From contig CAVWHY010000003.1 of NCBI GenBank assembly GCA_963754955.1, positions 372,001-436,000 of the forward strand: a stretch of 64,000 nucleotides of DNA, given 5' to 3'. The position numbers were made by a program, and so were the translations under genes. The notes under the pieces are model-generated. The model saw only the letters and a list, made by a program, of their open reading frames with translations, was not told the origin of the DNA and did no database searches. Positions 31,667 through 41,376 of this stretch are shown in pieces. Origin of the DNA: CAVQJU01 sp963754955 (GTDB lineage: Bacteria > Acidobacteriota > Vicinamibacteria > Vicinamibacterales > CAVVIG01). Position 1 is the first letter of the stretch. Each line of letters opens with the position of its first letter.

Positions 31667-32892
31667 CGGCCCTGTCCGCCTACGCACCGCTGCTCGCTGC
31701 GCTGATCGCGCTGCTGGCCGGATTGACGGTCGGCAAGGCGTGGGAGCGCTACAAGCTGAAGGACGGCAAGTGGATCGACCGGCGCCGCGCGCGACAGTCG
31801 TCGCACTACATTCTCGGGTTGAGTTTTCTCGGCGGCAACCAGATCGATATGGCGATCGAAGAGCTGGCGCGGGCTGCGAGCCTCGACGCCGACGCGCTCG
31901 AAGTGCACATGATTCTGGGGAACCTGTACCGGGAAAAAGGCCAGGTCGGCAAGGCCATCACCGTGCATCAGGGCCTGCTGCAGCGCCCGAATCTGACGAG
32001 ACTGGAGCACGCCTACGTGCTGCTGTGCCTGGGCCTCGACTACAAGCGCGGGGGCTTCGTCGATCGAGCGCTCGAGGCGTTCAACGAGGTGCTCCGGCTC
32101 GACTCGACGAACAGCTACGCGCTCGTCAACCTCCAGAAGCTCCACGAGGAGCAGCACCAGTGGACCGACGCGTACGACACGCGGCAGCGGCTGTCGAAGC
32201 TGACCGACGTCGACAGCGGCTCGAAGAACCAGGCGATTCTCGCCTTCCTCGAAAACGAAATCGGCCTCGAAGCGATGCGGCGCAAAGACTATCCGGAAGC
32301 GATCCGGCGGTTCGAGGGCGCCATCGAGCTCGACGGCCGCGCCGTGCCCGCGTATCTCAACCTCGGCGACGTGAAACTCGCACAGGGTAAGGATCAGGAA
32401 GCCGGCACCACCTGGGAACGGGTGATCGCGGTCGCTCCCGACCGTGCGTATCTGGCCTTCGGGCGTCTCGAATCGCTCGCGGTCCGCAACGGCACGCCGG
32501 ATCGCTTCGCACACCTCTGTCGGCGTCTCATCGATGAGAACCCGCAGGACTGGCGCGCGCGGCTCGCCCTCTCGCGCCATCTCGCCAGCAGCGGCCGTCC
32601 GCACGACGCACTCGACCTGCTCTTCTCCGCGCTCGTGCAGAACCCGCACGCGCTGGGGATTCATCAGGCCATCTGGCACTCCCTCGGCCAGCTGCGCTAT
32701 CCGCCCCCTCTCGTCAACCGCTACAGCGAGCTGACCGAACACGCCGTCTTCTACCTCGACCCTCACGTCTGCATGCGGTGCCGCTACCGGAGCACCGAGC
32801 TCCTGTGGCAGTGCCCGCACTGCCACGACTGGAACACGTTCGTGGAAGAGCGCATCGCGCCGGCGCAGGACACGACGGAAGTCGAAGCGTAA
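31663..32892 (+). CDS. lapB: LapB/YciM-like TPR protein with C-terminal metal-binding domain
   Basis: 409 residues. An N-terminal membrane helix (about 5-24), a series of TPR units (for example HYILGLSFLGGNQIDMAIEE, HMILGNLYREKGQVGKAITV) and a C-terminal rubredoxin-like CMRCRY...CPHCHDWNTF. This is the LapB layout: an inner-membrane adaptor that, in enterobacteria, controls LpxC turnover and LPS assembly. Position inside the Kdo cluster, overlapping kdsC, supports an LPS role. The symbol is by similarity of architecture. Confidence 0.8.
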   Translation: MTALSAYAPLLAALIALLAGLTVGKAWERYKLKDGKWIDRRRARQSSHYILGLSFLGGNQIDMAIEELARAASLDADALEVHMILGNLYREKGQVGKAITVHQGLLQRPNLTRLEHAYVLLCLGLDYKRGGFVDRALEAFNEVLRLDSTNSYALVNLQKLHEEQHQWTDAYDTRQRLSKLTDVDSGSKNQAILAFLENEIGLEAMRRKDYPEAIRRFEGAIELDGRAVPAYLNLGDVKLAQGKDQEAGTTWERVIAVAPDRAYLAFGRLESLAVRNGTPDRFAHLCRRLIDENPQDWRARLALSRHLASSGRPHDALDLLFSALVQNPHALGIHQAIWHSLGQLRYPPPLVNRYSELTEHAVFYLDPHVCMRCRYRSTELLWQCPHCHDWNTFVEERIAPAQDTTEVEA

Positions 32893-32898
32893 GCCGCC

Positions 32899-34644
32899 GT
32901 GTCGAGGCAAACCGCTCTGGTCTGCGGGATTTCCGCCGGTCTGAGCGTGCTGATGTGCGCGCCCCTGTTCGTGCATCCGAATGGCGTCGGTCACTACGAC
33001 TGGGATCAGCACCTCTTCTACTACGCGTCGGTCCTCAAGAGCGTCATCGAGTACGGCCAATGGCCGTTCTGGAACCCGTGGTACTGCGGCGGCAACGTGC
33101 TGTGGCAGAACCCGCAGGTCCCGCTGCTCAGCCCGGCGTATCCGCTGGCGCTCGTCTTCTCCCTCCCACTCGCGATGAAGGTGAACATCGTCGTTCACTA
33201 CTGGATTGGATTCGTGGGGATGCACCTGCTCCTGCGCCAGGTCGCGGGCGTGCGCTTTTTGCCCCTCGCCTCCTATCTGGCCTGCGTGTTCGTCGCCTCC
33301 GGCGCGCTTGCCCTTCACGTCGCAGAAGGGCACGCCGTCTTTCTGCCCGCGTTCTTTCTGCCGCTGCTGTTGTACTGGCTGTGCCGCGCGATGTCCGGCG
33401 GCGGCGTCCGCGACGGGCTGTTCGCGGGAGGCGTGCTGGGGCTGACGATCGTCAACGGCGGTCTGCACATCATTCCCATGGCGGTCATCGGCATTGGCAC
33501 TATTGCCCTGACAGCCGCCGTGGTGAAGCGCCGGTGGCAACCCGTCCTCGTTGCGCTCGTGTGCGGCGTGGCCGGATTCGCCTACGCCGCGCCGAAACTC
33601 GTCCCCGTCCTCACCTACATCGGCAGCGATCGGTTTCAGGACGATCGGGCGCTGGGGCTACCCGACGCCATGACGGCCGAAATAGTCGGCCATGCCTACG
33701 TCGATCCGTCACAGAATCGCCGGACGCACTTTCCGGACCAGGTGTACCCCTGGCAGGAGTACGGGAACTACATCGGGCTTCCGGCGGCGTTGCTGATCGT
33801 CGCGGCGTTGCTCTGGGTGTTCTTCTCAACGAGGCCGTTGCCGACGCGCTGGCTCGGCGTGTCACTCGCCGTCGCCGCCGCGCTTTTCTTCGCGTTTTCG
33901 CTCGGCGAGTTCAGCCCGTTCGCCCCGGCGTCACTGGCGCGCGTGGTTCCGTTCCTCTCGAAATACCGCCTGCCGAGCCGCTTCACGATCGGCTTCGTCC
34001 TCTTTGGCGCGACGCTCGTTGGATGGGCGCTTCACGAACTGTCGCTCGACAACATGCGCAGCCGCGGCGGACGCATTATCGTGGCGGCGCTCTGCGCGAT
34101 CGCGTGCGCGGATCTGATCTGGAGGAACGGGTCACATTTCAGCGGGATCTTCGATCAACGCCCGCTCGACAGCGGCTTCGAGTGGCTGCGGCGGCCGCCG
34201 GCGCCAGTCACGGACACGGTCATTGACCCCTACAAGCAGGACGCGCCGATGCTGCGGGCGCTGATGGCCAACCGTTCGACGTTCAACTGCTATGAACCGC
34301 TCAAGCTGGTACAGCTCGCGAACGCCTATCAGCCGATCGTCTTCGCGGACAGCGGCGTGCGCGTGATTGACTCTATATTCAGGCCGAATCGGATCGACGT
34401 GGATATCGCGGGCGGACCGAAGCCCTCGCACGTCTTCGTCAACCAGAACTACGCGCATGGGTGGCGGAGCACCATCGGCGAGGTCACGACCGAATCAAAG
34501 TACAGGAACATTGCGGTCACTGTTCCCGCCCGGACTGCCGGCCGAGTGTCGATCGCCTTCTCGCCGACCGGTTTGACGGCCGGCTGGATCATCTTCGCGC
34601 TGGCCGGCCTGGCGTCACTCCGCTTCATGCGCTCTCAGAAGTAG
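32899..34644 (+). CDS. YfhO-like polytopic membrane protein
   Basis: 581 residues with 11 or more hydrophobic segments and a C-terminal extracytoplasmic part (from about 420). YDWDQHLFYYASVLKSVIEY and QWPFWNPWYCGGNVLWQNPQ near the N-terminus resemble the first loop of YfhO/GT-C-type proteins, where acidic residues bind a lipid-linked sugar. A glycosyltransferase or lipid-modification role is inferred. GTG start 6 bases after the lapB-like gene. Its stop lies in a palindrome shared with the coaE stop. Confidence 0.7.
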   Translation: MSRQTALVCGISAGLSVLMCAPLFVHPNGVGHYDWDQHLFYYASVLKSVIEYGQWPFWNPWYCGGNVLWQNPQVPLLSPAYPLALVFSLPLAMKVNIVVHYWIGFVGMHLLLRQVAGVRFLPLASYLACVFVASGALALHVAEGHAVFLPAFFLPLLLYWLCRAMSGGGVRDGLFAGGVLGLTIVNGGLHIIPMAVIGIGTIALTAAVVKRRWQPVLVALVCGVAGFAYAAPKLVPVLTYIGSDRFQDDRALGLPDAMTAEIVGHAYVDPSQNRRTHFPDQVYPWQEYGNYIGLPAALLIVAALLWVFFSTRPLPTRWLGVSLAVAAALFFAFSLGEFSPFAPASLARVVPFLSKYRLPSRFTIGFVLFGATLVGWALHELSLDNMRSRGGRIIVAALCAIACADLIWRNGSHFSGIFDQRPLDSGFEWLRRPPAPVTDTVIDPYKQDAPMLRALMANRSTFNCYEPLKLVQLANAYQPIVFADSGVRVIDSIFRPNRIDVDIAGGPKPSHVFVNQNYAHGWRSTIGEVTTESKYRNIAVTVPARTAGRVSIAFSPTGLTAGWIIFALAGLASLRFMRSQK

Positions 34645-34658
34645 TGCAGGCACTACTT
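34639..34658. repeat. Palindrome holding both convergent stop codons
   Basis: AAGTAGTGC-AG-GCACTACTT. Both converging genes end in Lys followed by TAG inside this hairpin. It carries the GTAGTGC word in both directions, as in the REP-like element near 3733. It may act as a bidirectional 3' structure. Confidence 0.5.
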
Positions 34659-35258
34659 CGATGGGAAAAACCCGAGGGCGTACAGGATCTTGTCGACTTG
34701 AGCGTCGGTCTCTTCGAACGTGCCGCTCGTGTCGATGACGTGACTGGCGCGCGTCGCCTTTTCTGCGGCGGGCAGCTGCGCGGCCAGGCGTTGGCGTGCC
34801 GCTTCTTCGTTCATCCCCCGCGCCATGAGCCTGGTCAGCTGGATGTCCGGCTTGCAGACCGTCGCAATCACGCTGTCGAAATCGGACGCCCGGCCGCTCT
34901 CGAACAGCAGGGGGACGTCCACGACGGCGAGCTGCGGGTTCCCGGTCAACTCGAACGCACGGAGCCCGGCCCTGATCGCGCGGTAGACCGCCGGATGGAC
35001 GATCGCCTCCAGGTCGCTGCGCGCGGCGCTGTCCGCGAAGACGATCGGTCCGAGCTTCGTCCGATCGACGGAGCCGTCCCTCGCGAGCACGCCGTCGCCG
35101 AAGCGCGCCGCAATCGCCCGTGTGGCCTCGGTGCCGGCCGCCTCGACACCGTGCGCCAGCGCGTCTGCATCGAGACAAGGCACTCCTCGCCGGCGAAGCC
35201 CTTCGAGCACGTGACTCTTGCCCGTCGCGATCCCGCCGGTCAGCGCAATTTTCAGCAT
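34653..35258 (-). CDS. coaE: Dephospho-CoA kinase
   Basis: 201 residues. Last step of CoA synthesis. P-loop LTGGIATGKSHV, LDADALAHGV, VVDVPLLFESG and VIDTSGTFEET are the family blocks. Intact, usual length. It is followed by nothing on the same strand; a REP-like hairpin separates it from folD upstream. Confidence 0.95.
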   Translation of the reverse strand: MLKIALTGGIATGKSHVLEGLRRRGVPCLDADALAHGVEAAGTEATRAIAARFGDGVLARDGSVDRTKLGPIVFADSAARSDLEAIVHPAVYRAIRAGLRAFELTGNPQLAVVDVPLLFESGRASDFDSVIATVCKPDIQLTRLMARGMNEEAARQRLAAQLPAAEKATRASHVIDTSGTFEETDAQVDKILYALGFFPSK

Positions 35259-35271
35259 CGTCGATCTGTGT

Positions 35272-35298
35272 CCGTCCGTTGCTGCAGCCGGACGCTAC
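35272..35298. repeat. REP-like hairpin, single copy, inverted
   Basis: GTCCG and CGGAC flank a 10-base loop and are followed by GCTAC, which is GTAGC on the other strand. Same family as 695-748 and 27453-27476. It lies in the folD-coaE gap. Confidence 0.5.
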
Positions 35299-36233
35299 GT
35301 CGGTCCTTGCCCGGCGCGTACCTGTGCGGCGAGCAGCGTGTTCTTCAACAGCAGCGCGATCGTGAGCGGTCCGACGCCGCCGGGAACTGGTGAGAGCGCC
35401 CCCGCGACTTCAGCGACGTTCGGATGCACGTCGCCGACGACGAGCTGGCCGCGCTTCGCGAACGCCTCGAGGCGTTTCGACCCGGGCTCGAAGAGGCGCT
35501 CGACCACGGCGCGGTCGCTCACCGGCGTCGTCCCCACGTCGACGACCGTCGCGCCCGGTTTCACGAAGTCGGGCGTCACAAAGCCCGGCCGCCCGATCGC
35601 CGCAACGAGGATGTCTGCCTCCGCGGCGACCTGGGGAAGATTCGGCGTTTTGGAGTGGCAAATCGTGACCGTCGCGTGACGGTGGAGCAACAGCAGCGCC
35701 ATCGGCTTGCCGACGATGTCGCTGCGCCCGATCACAACCGCCCGTGTGCCCGCGATGCGGATCTGCGATCGCTCCAGCAGTTCGATGACGCCGGACGGCG
35801 TGCAGGCCACCAGCGACGCGCGGTTCTGTACGAGCCGGCCGACGTTGATTGGATGGAACCCGTCCACGTCCTTGTCAGCGCGGACCGCGTCGAACACCTG
35901 GCGTTCGGCGTCCGCCCCCATTGCCTCGGGCAGCGGAGACTGCACGAGGATGCCGTCGTGGACCTCGCTGCGGTTCAGGCGATCCACGACGGCCATCAGA
36001 TCGGCCAGCGACGCGGCCGCCGGCAGCCGCTGAAGGTCAGCGCGCAGGCCGGCCTCCCCGGCCGATTTCAGTTTGCTGCCGACGTATACCTCCGACGCGG
36101 GGTCGTTCCCCACGAGGATGATGCCCAGCCCGGGTGGCCGTCCCATCTTCGCCGTGAACGCCGCGACCGCCGGGGCCACCTCCGCGCGAATTTCCGCCGC
36201 TACCGCGACGCCGTCAAGCCGTCGTGCCGCCAT
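35295..36233 (-). CDS. folD: Methylenetetrahydrofolate dehydrogenase/cyclohydrolase
   Basis: 312 residues. Bifunctional one-carbon enzyme. YVGSKLKSAGEAG holds the catalytic Lys; VQSPLPEAM, DKDVDGFHPINVGRL and VIGRSDIVGKPMALLL are the substrate and NADP motifs; PVPGGVGPLTIALLL is the C-terminal signature. Intact, slightly longer than the usual 280-300. It overlaps the 3' end of the RCK channel gene by 20 bases. Confidence 0.96.
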   Translation of the reverse strand: MAARRLDGVAVAAEIRAEVAPAVAAFTAKMGRPPGLGIILVGNDPASEVYVGSKLKSAGEAGLRADLQRLPAAASLADLMAVVDRLNRSEVHDGILVQSPLPEAMGADAERQVFDAVRADKDVDGFHPINVGRLVQNRASLVACTPSGVIELLERSQIRIAGTRAVVIGRSDIVGKPMALLLLHRHATVTICHSKTPNLPQVAAEADILVAAIGRPGFVTPDFVKPGATVVDVGTTPVSDRAVVERLFEPGSKRLEAFAKRGQLVVGDVHPNVAEVAGALSPVPGGVGPLTIALLLKNTLLAAQVRAGQGPT

Positions 36234-37221
36234 GTCCTCCAGCCTCCGTTTCCAGCCTTCTGAGCGATTCGGGCCGGCCGAGGACCACGAGCTTGTCGCC
36301 GCCGCCGATAATCGTTTCCGGTTCGGGATTGAATGCCATGCGCAGATCGCTGCGCTGAATGCCGACGACGATCACGCCGAAACGCTGGCGCAGGTTCGCG
36401 TCGAGGATCGATCGGTTCACCAGCCCGGACTTCTCGCCGATCGTGACCTGCTCCATCGCGAGATCGAGGCTGTCCGCGCTCGTCGCCAGCTCCACGAAAT
36501 CCACGACCGCCGGCCGGAGCGCCGTCTGCGCGATCTGCAGCCCGCCGATGTCGTACGGGGACACGACGCGGTTGGCGCCGGCACGCTTCAACTTCACCCC
36601 GGCATCCTCTGTCGCGGCGCGGCCGACGATGAACAGATCCGGCCGCAGCACACGCGCGCTCAGCACGGCGTAGACGTTCTCCGCATCCGTGCCGACGACG
36701 GCGATCAGCCCTCGCGCCCGCGCGATGCCCGCCCGTGTCAGGAGCTCTTCATCGCTCGCATCCCCCTGCAGTGTCAGCGCGCCGTCGGCTGTCGCCTGAT
36801 CGATGCGCGCGTGGTCCCGGTCCACCACGACGAACGGCACCGCCTGCCGCAGCAGTTGCTGCGCGACAATGCGGCCGATACGGCCGTATCCGCAGAGGAC
36901 GAAGTGATCGTGGAGTGAATCGAGCATATGCGCGCGGCGACGCTGGTCGAACCGTTTGGGTAACCCGCCCTCGACCACCACCGTCGCAATCAGGGTAAAC
37001 GAATACAGCGCGCCGCTCACGCCGGCGACGAGCAGCACCACCGTGAAGACCTGGCCGGCGAGCGTCGAGGCGGCCGGCGATTCCACGGTCGTAATCGCGA
37101 GCACCGTCCGGTACAGCGCGCGGCCGAAGCTCCAGCCTTCGATCCAGTGATACCCGAGCGCGCCGCCGAGCACCACGAGCGCCAGCATGGCGATGGCAAA
37201 GCCCGGGCCCTGCGCCCGCAA
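36214..37221 (-). CDS. Potassium-channel-like protein with RCK (TrkA-N, TrkA-C) domains and an altered pore filter
   Basis: 335 residues. Two membrane helices with a pore loop (about 8-80), then a TrkA-N domain starting HFVLCGYGRIGRIVAQQLL and a TrkA-C domain (residues about 245-325). The pore reads LAITTV-ESPAAS-TLAGQ, where such channels normally have TTVGYGEV-PLST. The GYG/GFG filter is missing. It may conduct another ion, be a sensor, or contain a sequence error. Start taken at TTG. The APC transporter stops 34 bases upstream. Confidence 0.75.
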   Translation of the reverse strand: MRAQGPGFAIAMLALVVLGGALGYHWIEGWSFGRALYRTVLAITTVESPAASTLAGQVFTVVLLVAGVSGALYSFTLIATVVVEGGLPKRFDQRRRAHMLDSLHDHFVLCGYGRIGRIVAQQLLRQAVPFVVVDRDHARIDQATADGALTLQGDASDEELLTRAGIARARGLIAVVGTDAENVYAVLSARVLRPDLFIVGRAATEDAGVKLKRAGANRVVSPYDIGGLQIAQTALRPAVVDFVELATSADSLDLAMEQVTIGEKSGLVNRSILDANLRQRFGVIVVGIQRSDLRMAFNPEPETIIGGGDKLVVLGRPESLRRLETEAGGHGGTTA

Positions 37222-37255
37222 CGCTCGGTCGCCCTCCCGGGATTTGCCCCGCCGA

Positions 37256-38773
37256 TCAGGCGCGACGGTTCCCTCCGGCGACAGCGGCGCGCGTCTGCGC
37301 GGCCAGCGCGCTGCGCTTGTATCCGTACGAGAAGTAGATGACGAGACCGAGCGCCATCCACGCGATGAGCCGGTACCAGTTGGCGACCGGCAGCGAGAAC
37401 ATCAACATGAGACAGGAAGCGATCCCCAGAATCGGAACAGCCGGATAGAACGGCGCGCGGAACGGCCTCTTCGCGTCGGGATTGGTGCGGCGCATGATGA
37501 GCACGGCGGCGCAGACAATCAGGAACGCGAACAGCGTGCCGATGTTGGCGAGGTGCAGCAGCGCATCGATGGGCAGGAAGCCAGTCATCGTCGCCACGAA
37601 GGTGCCAATCAGAATCGTGGATTTCCACGGTGTCCGGAACCTGGGGTGCACATCGCCGAAGAAATGGGGCGGCACCATGCCGTCGCGTGCCATCGCGAGG
37701 AACACACGCGGCGCGGACAGCATCAGCACGAGCAGCACGGATGTGATGCCTGCCACGCCGGCAGCGGCGATGATGAACTCGGCCCACGGCAGGCCTGCCT
37801 GCTTGAAGGCGTCCGAAACGCCCGCGTCCACGCTCAGGCTGTCGTAGCGCACCATCCCGGTGAGCACGGCGACGACGGCAATATAAAGGATGGTGCAGAT
37901 GAGCAGCGAGGCGATGATCCCGATGGGCACGTCCCGCGTGGGGTTCTTCGCTTCTTCCGCGTGCGTGGACACCGAGTCGAACCCGATGTACGCGAAAAAG
38001 ATGATCGCCGCGCCGGCCAGCATGCCCACCGGCTGACCGCCCGCGTTGACCTGACCCATCAAGGGACGTCCGAAGAAGCTCAGGCCTGACATGCCGTAGG
38101 GAGCGAACGGCGACCAGTTGGCGGGGTTGATGTAGAAGGCGCCCACCAGGATGACGAAGAACACCGCGGCGAGCTTCAGGAACACCATCGTGGTATTGAA
38201 GCCCGCGCTTTCCTGGATGCCCTTCACCAGCACCGCTGTGACGATGGCGACGATCACGACGGCCGGAAGATTGACGACCCCGGCGGTGTGCACGAACTCT
38301 CCCGCCGTGTTGTAGACGATCGGCGGACCCGCCAGCGCCGCCGGCAGCTGGACGCCGAATTTCGCGAGCACGCTCTGGAAATACCCGGACCAGCCGTTCG
38401 CAACGGTCGCCGAGCCCACCGCGTACTCGAGGATGAGATCCCAGCCGATGATCCACGCAAAGAGTTCGCCGAGCGTCGCGTACGCGTAGGTGTACGCGGA
38501 GCCGGCCACGGGAACCATCGACGCGAACTCCGCGTAACACAGCGCGGCGAAAATGCAGGTCACGCCCGCCACGACGTACGACAGCATCAGCGCCGGTCCC
38601 GCGACATTGCGCGCGGCCGCGCCGGTCGCGACGAAAATGCCCGCGCCGATGATCGCGCCGACGCCCAGGCTGGTCAGCTGGACGGGACCGAGCACGCGGC
38701 GGAGCCGATTCTCGCCGGCCATCTCGTCGAGCAACTGCCGGAGCGGCTTGGTGGCGAACAGTTGATGTCTCAT
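37256..38773 (-). CDS. APC-superfamily cationic amino-acid transporter
   Basis: 505 residues, about 12-14 helices. GVGAIIGAGIFVATGAAARN in helix 1 is the substrate-binding motif, and IIFFAYIGFDSVSTHAEEAK in helix 6 is typical of cationic amino-acid transporters. FRTPWKST and AKRPFRAPFYPAVP near the C-terminus fit the same group. Intact. It lies between thiE and the RCK channel gene on the same strand; substrate inferred by motif only. Confidence 0.88.
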   Translation of the reverse strand: MRHQLFATKPLRQLLDEMAGENRLRRVLGPVQLTSLGVGAIIGAGIFVATGAAARNVAGPALMLSYVVAGVTCIFAALCYAEFASMVPVAGSAYTYAYATLGELFAWIIGWDLILEYAVGSATVANGWSGYFQSVLAKFGVQLPAALAGPPIVYNTAGEFVHTAGVVNLPAVVIVAIVTAVLVKGIQESAGFNTTMVFLKLAAVFFVILVGAFYINPANWSPFAPYGMSGLSFFGRPLMGQVNAGGQPVGMLAGAAIIFFAYIGFDSVSTHAEEAKNPTRDVPIGIIASLLICTILYIAVVAVLTGMVRYDSLSVDAGVSDAFKQAGLPWAEFIIAAAGVAGITSVLLVLMLSAPRVFLAMARDGMVPPHFFGDVHPRFRTPWKSTILIGTFVATMTGFLPIDALLHLANIGTLFAFLIVCAAVLIMRRTNPDAKRPFRAPFYPAVPILGIASCLMLMFSLPVANWYRLIAWMALGLVIYFSYGYKRSALAAQTRAAVAGGNRRA

Positions 38774-38787
38774 CAAAATTCCCCGGA

Positions 38788-39453
38788 TTATACCCTGCCA
38801 ACCGGCGCCAACCGGTCGAGATACTCGCGGACCCGCGCGCGTGGATCGCCGGTGGCGAGCAGATCGGAGATGACCGCCACCGAGCTGGCGCCGGCACGGA
38901 TGACGTCCGCGGCGCGGTCGATCGTGATGCCGCCGATCGCCACGAGTCCGCGCGGAGGACTGCCGGCTGACACGGCCGCGCGCGACAGCGCCGCCGCGGC
39001 GTACCGGACCTTCTCGAGACCGACGGCGGTGTATCCGGTGTCCTTCGTCGCGGTGCCGAACACGGGACCAATCGCGATGTAGGTCACGGGCTCGCGGATC
39101 GCGGCGTCGATTTGTTCGGGGGTGTGCGTCGAGAACCCGACCACGGCGTCCGAGCCGACGATCGTGCGAACGGCCGCCGGCGACAGATCGTCCTGCCCGA
39201 CGTGGACGCCACCGGCACCCGAGAGCCGCGCCACGTCCGCACGGTCGTTGACGACCAGAACGGCGCCGGCCGACGAGGCAATGGCCTGGATGCGCGTGGC
39301 CAGCTCGAGGAGTTCGCCGCCAGCAGTCGTTTTCGCGCGGAGCTGGAGCACGCGTGCGCCGCCGGCGACGAACGCCTCCGCGAGATCCGGAAGTGTCCAA
39401 CCCGCGCGGGCGGCCACCTCGGTGTCGAGGACGGCGTAGAGCGGCGAAGACAA
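38788..39453 (-). CDS. thiE: Thiamine-phosphate synthase
   Basis: 221 residues. Joins HMP-pyrophosphate and thiazole phosphate. LQLRAKTTAGGELLELA, VLVVNDRADVARLSGAGGVH, GQDDLSPAAVR, GFSTHTPEQ, IAIGPVFGTATK and LVAIGGITIDRA match the ThiE barrel. No other thiamine gene is in the window. It lies downstream of accC after a 49-base gap. Confidence 0.93.
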   Translation of the reverse strand: MSSPLYAVLDTEVAARAGWTLPDLAEAFVAGGARVLQLRAKTTAGGELLELATRIQAIASSAGAVLVVNDRADVARLSGAGGVHVGQDDLSPAAVRTIVGSDAVVGFSTHTPEQIDAAIREPVTYIAIGPVFGTATKDTGYTAVGLEKVRYAAAALSRAAVSAGSPPRGLVAIGGITIDRAADVIRAGASSVAVISDLLATGDPRARVREYLDRLAPVGRV

Positions 39454-39502
39454 CGTGGCTGGTGACTCGTGGCTCGTGGCGGGCTCGCAGCCGCCGGTCG
39501 CC

Positions 39503-40873
39503 CTAAACCGCCTCGGCGAGGCGGCCCTGCGGAGTGCGGTTCAGAAAGCGCTCCATGAAGGACGTGCTGAGCCGGCCCGCGGCGAAATCGGCCTCGGCCA
39601 GGATCTTCAAGTGCATCGGGATGTTGGTCTTGATGCCTTCGATCACCGTCATTTCGAGCGTCCGCCGCATCCGCGCGATGGCTTCCTGCCGATCGCGGCC
39701 GTGAACGATGATCTTCGCGATCATCGAATCGTAGTACGGCGAGATGGTGCACTCCGAGTGCGCGAAGGTCTCGACGCGCACGCCCGGCCCCCCGGGCACG
39801 CTGAAGACGTGGATGACTCCCGGCGAGGGCACGAAGGTGTCGGGGTCTTCGGCGTTGATGCGGCACTCGATCGAGTGGCCGGTGAACGTAACCTCGCTCT
39901 GCTTGAAGGACAGCCGCCCGCCCGCCGCGATCCGAATCTGTTCCTTCACGATGTCAATGCCGGTGACCATCTCGGTGACAGGATGCTCGACCTGCAGGCG
40001 CGTGTTGGCCTCCATGAAGTAGAACCGGCCGTCCTTGTCCATCAGGAACTCGAACGTGCCCGCGTTCGTGTACTTCACGGCCTTGGCCGCATCGATCACC
40101 ACCGCGCCCATCTTGCGGCGCACCTTCTCGCTGAGCGCCGGCGACGGCGACTCCTCCACGAGCTTCTGGTGCCGGCGCTGAATCGAGCACTCGCGCTCGC
40201 CGAGGTGCACGACGGCGCCGTGCTGATCGCCCAGGATCTGAAACTCGATATGGCGCGGCGATTCGACGTACTTCTCGAGATACACGTCGCCGACGCCGAA
40301 CGCCGCCTCAGCCTCGCGCTGCGCGGTCTTGAACGCGTGCGGCAGGTCCGACGGCATCGTGACAACGCGCATGCCGCGGCCGCCGCCGCCGGCCGTGGCC
40401 TTGATGATGACCGGGTAGCCGATCTCCTTCGCGATCTTGAGCGCCTTGTCCTCGCTCTCGATCGGGCCCTCGCTGCCGGGCAGGATAGGCACGCCGGCCT
40501 TCCGCATCACGCGCCGCGCGCGGGCCTTGTCGGCCATCAGCCGGATGACCTGCGGGTCGGGACCGATGAACTTGATGTGGCAGGCGGCGCACACTTCCGC
40601 GAGATACGCGCTCTCCGAGAGGAACCCGTAGCCCGGGTGAATCGCGTCGGCGCCGGTGATCTCGGCGGCGCTGATCACCGCCGGCACGTTCAGGTAGCTG
40701 TCCGCGCTGCGCGCGGGCCCGATGCACACGTCCTCGTCCGCAAAGCGCACGTGGAGGGAGTTCTCGTCCGCCTCGGAGTAGACAGCCACCGTCTTGATGC
40801 CGAGCTCCCGGCACGCGAAAATCACGCGCAGTGCAACTTCGCCGCGATTCGCGATGAGAATTTTCTTGAACAT
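39503..40873 (-). CDS. accC: Acetyl-CoA carboxylase, biotin carboxylase subunit
   Basis: 456 residues. ATP-grasp enzyme that carboxylates biotin on AccB. MFKKILIANRGEVALRVI, HPGYGFLSES, IKATAGGGGRGMRVV (glycine-rich ATP loop), GERECSIQRRHQKL, EANTRLQVEHPVTEMVTGID are all canonical. Intact. Its start is 5 bases after accB. Confidence 0.97.
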   Translation of the reverse strand: MFKKILIANRGEVALRVIFACRELGIKTVAVYSEADENSLHVRFADEDVCIGPARSADSYLNVPAVISAAEITGADAIHPGYGFLSESAYLAEVCAACHIKFIGPDPQVIRLMADKARARRVMRKAGVPILPGSEGPIESEDKALKIAKEIGYPVIIKATAGGGGRGMRVVTMPSDLPHAFKTAQREAEAAFGVGDVYLEKYVESPRHIEFQILGDQHGAVVHLGERECSIQRRHQKLVEESPSPALSEKVRRKMGAVVIDAAKAVKYTNAGTFEFLMDKDGRFYFMEANTRLQVEHPVTEMVTGIDIVKEQIRIAAGGRLSFKQSEVTFTGHSIECRINAEDPDTFVPSPGVIHVFSVPGGPGVRVETFAHSECTISPYYDSMIAKIIVHGRDRQEAIARMRRTLEMTVIEGIKTNIPMHLKILAEADFAAGRLSTSFMERFLNRTPQGRLAEAV

Positions 40874-40878
40874 GGGTA

Positions 40879-41376
40879 TTACGCGGTTCTGATGGCGAAC
40901 AGACGCTCGCCGTATTGCACGGGCTGCCCGTTTTCGACGTAAACGTTCACGATCTCACCGTCGTACTCCGAGTCGATTTCGTTCATCAGCTTCATCGCTT
41001 CGATGATGCAGAGCACCTGGCCCTTCTTCACCTTCGCGCCAATCTCGACGAAGGCGGGCGCCGACGGCTCAGACGACCGATAGAACGTGCCCACGATTGG
41101 CGACTTCACGACGGCCAGCTCGATTTCATCGGCCGCCTGGGGACCCGGCGCGGGCTGTGCCTGTGCGCCAGGAGCCGCGCCGCCGGTATCTGCCGCCGCG
41201 GGCGAGGCGGCCGCGACCATCGGCGCGGTCCCGGCAGAAAGGGCCGGGGCCGCTGCGACCGTCACCACTGGTTCCTTCCGGAGCCGCAGCCGCAGGCCCT
41301 CCCGTTCGATCTCGAACTCCGAAAGCCCGTTGTCGCGCATCAGCGCGAGGATTTCCCTGACGTCGTCGAGATTCAC
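40879..41376 (-). CDS. accB: Acetyl-CoA carboxylase, biotin carboxyl carrier protein
   Basis: 165 residues. An N-terminal helix pair (LDDVREILALMRDNGLSEFE), an Ala/Pro-rich linker, and the biotinyl domain with VKSPIVGTFYRSSEP and CIIEAMKLMNEIDSE; the Lys of EAMKLM is biotinylated. Start taken at GTG, which overlaps the peptidase stop as GTGA. No in-frame ATG nearby gives a better fit. Confidence 0.96.
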   Translation of the reverse strand: MNLDDVREILALMRDNGLSEFEIEREGLRLRLRKEPVVTVAAAPALSAGTAPMVAAASPAAADTGGAAPGAQAQPAPGPQAADEIELAVVKSPIVGTFYRSSEPSAPAFVEIGAKVKKGQVLCIIEAMKLMNEIDSEYDGEIVNVYVENGQPVQYGERLFAIRTA

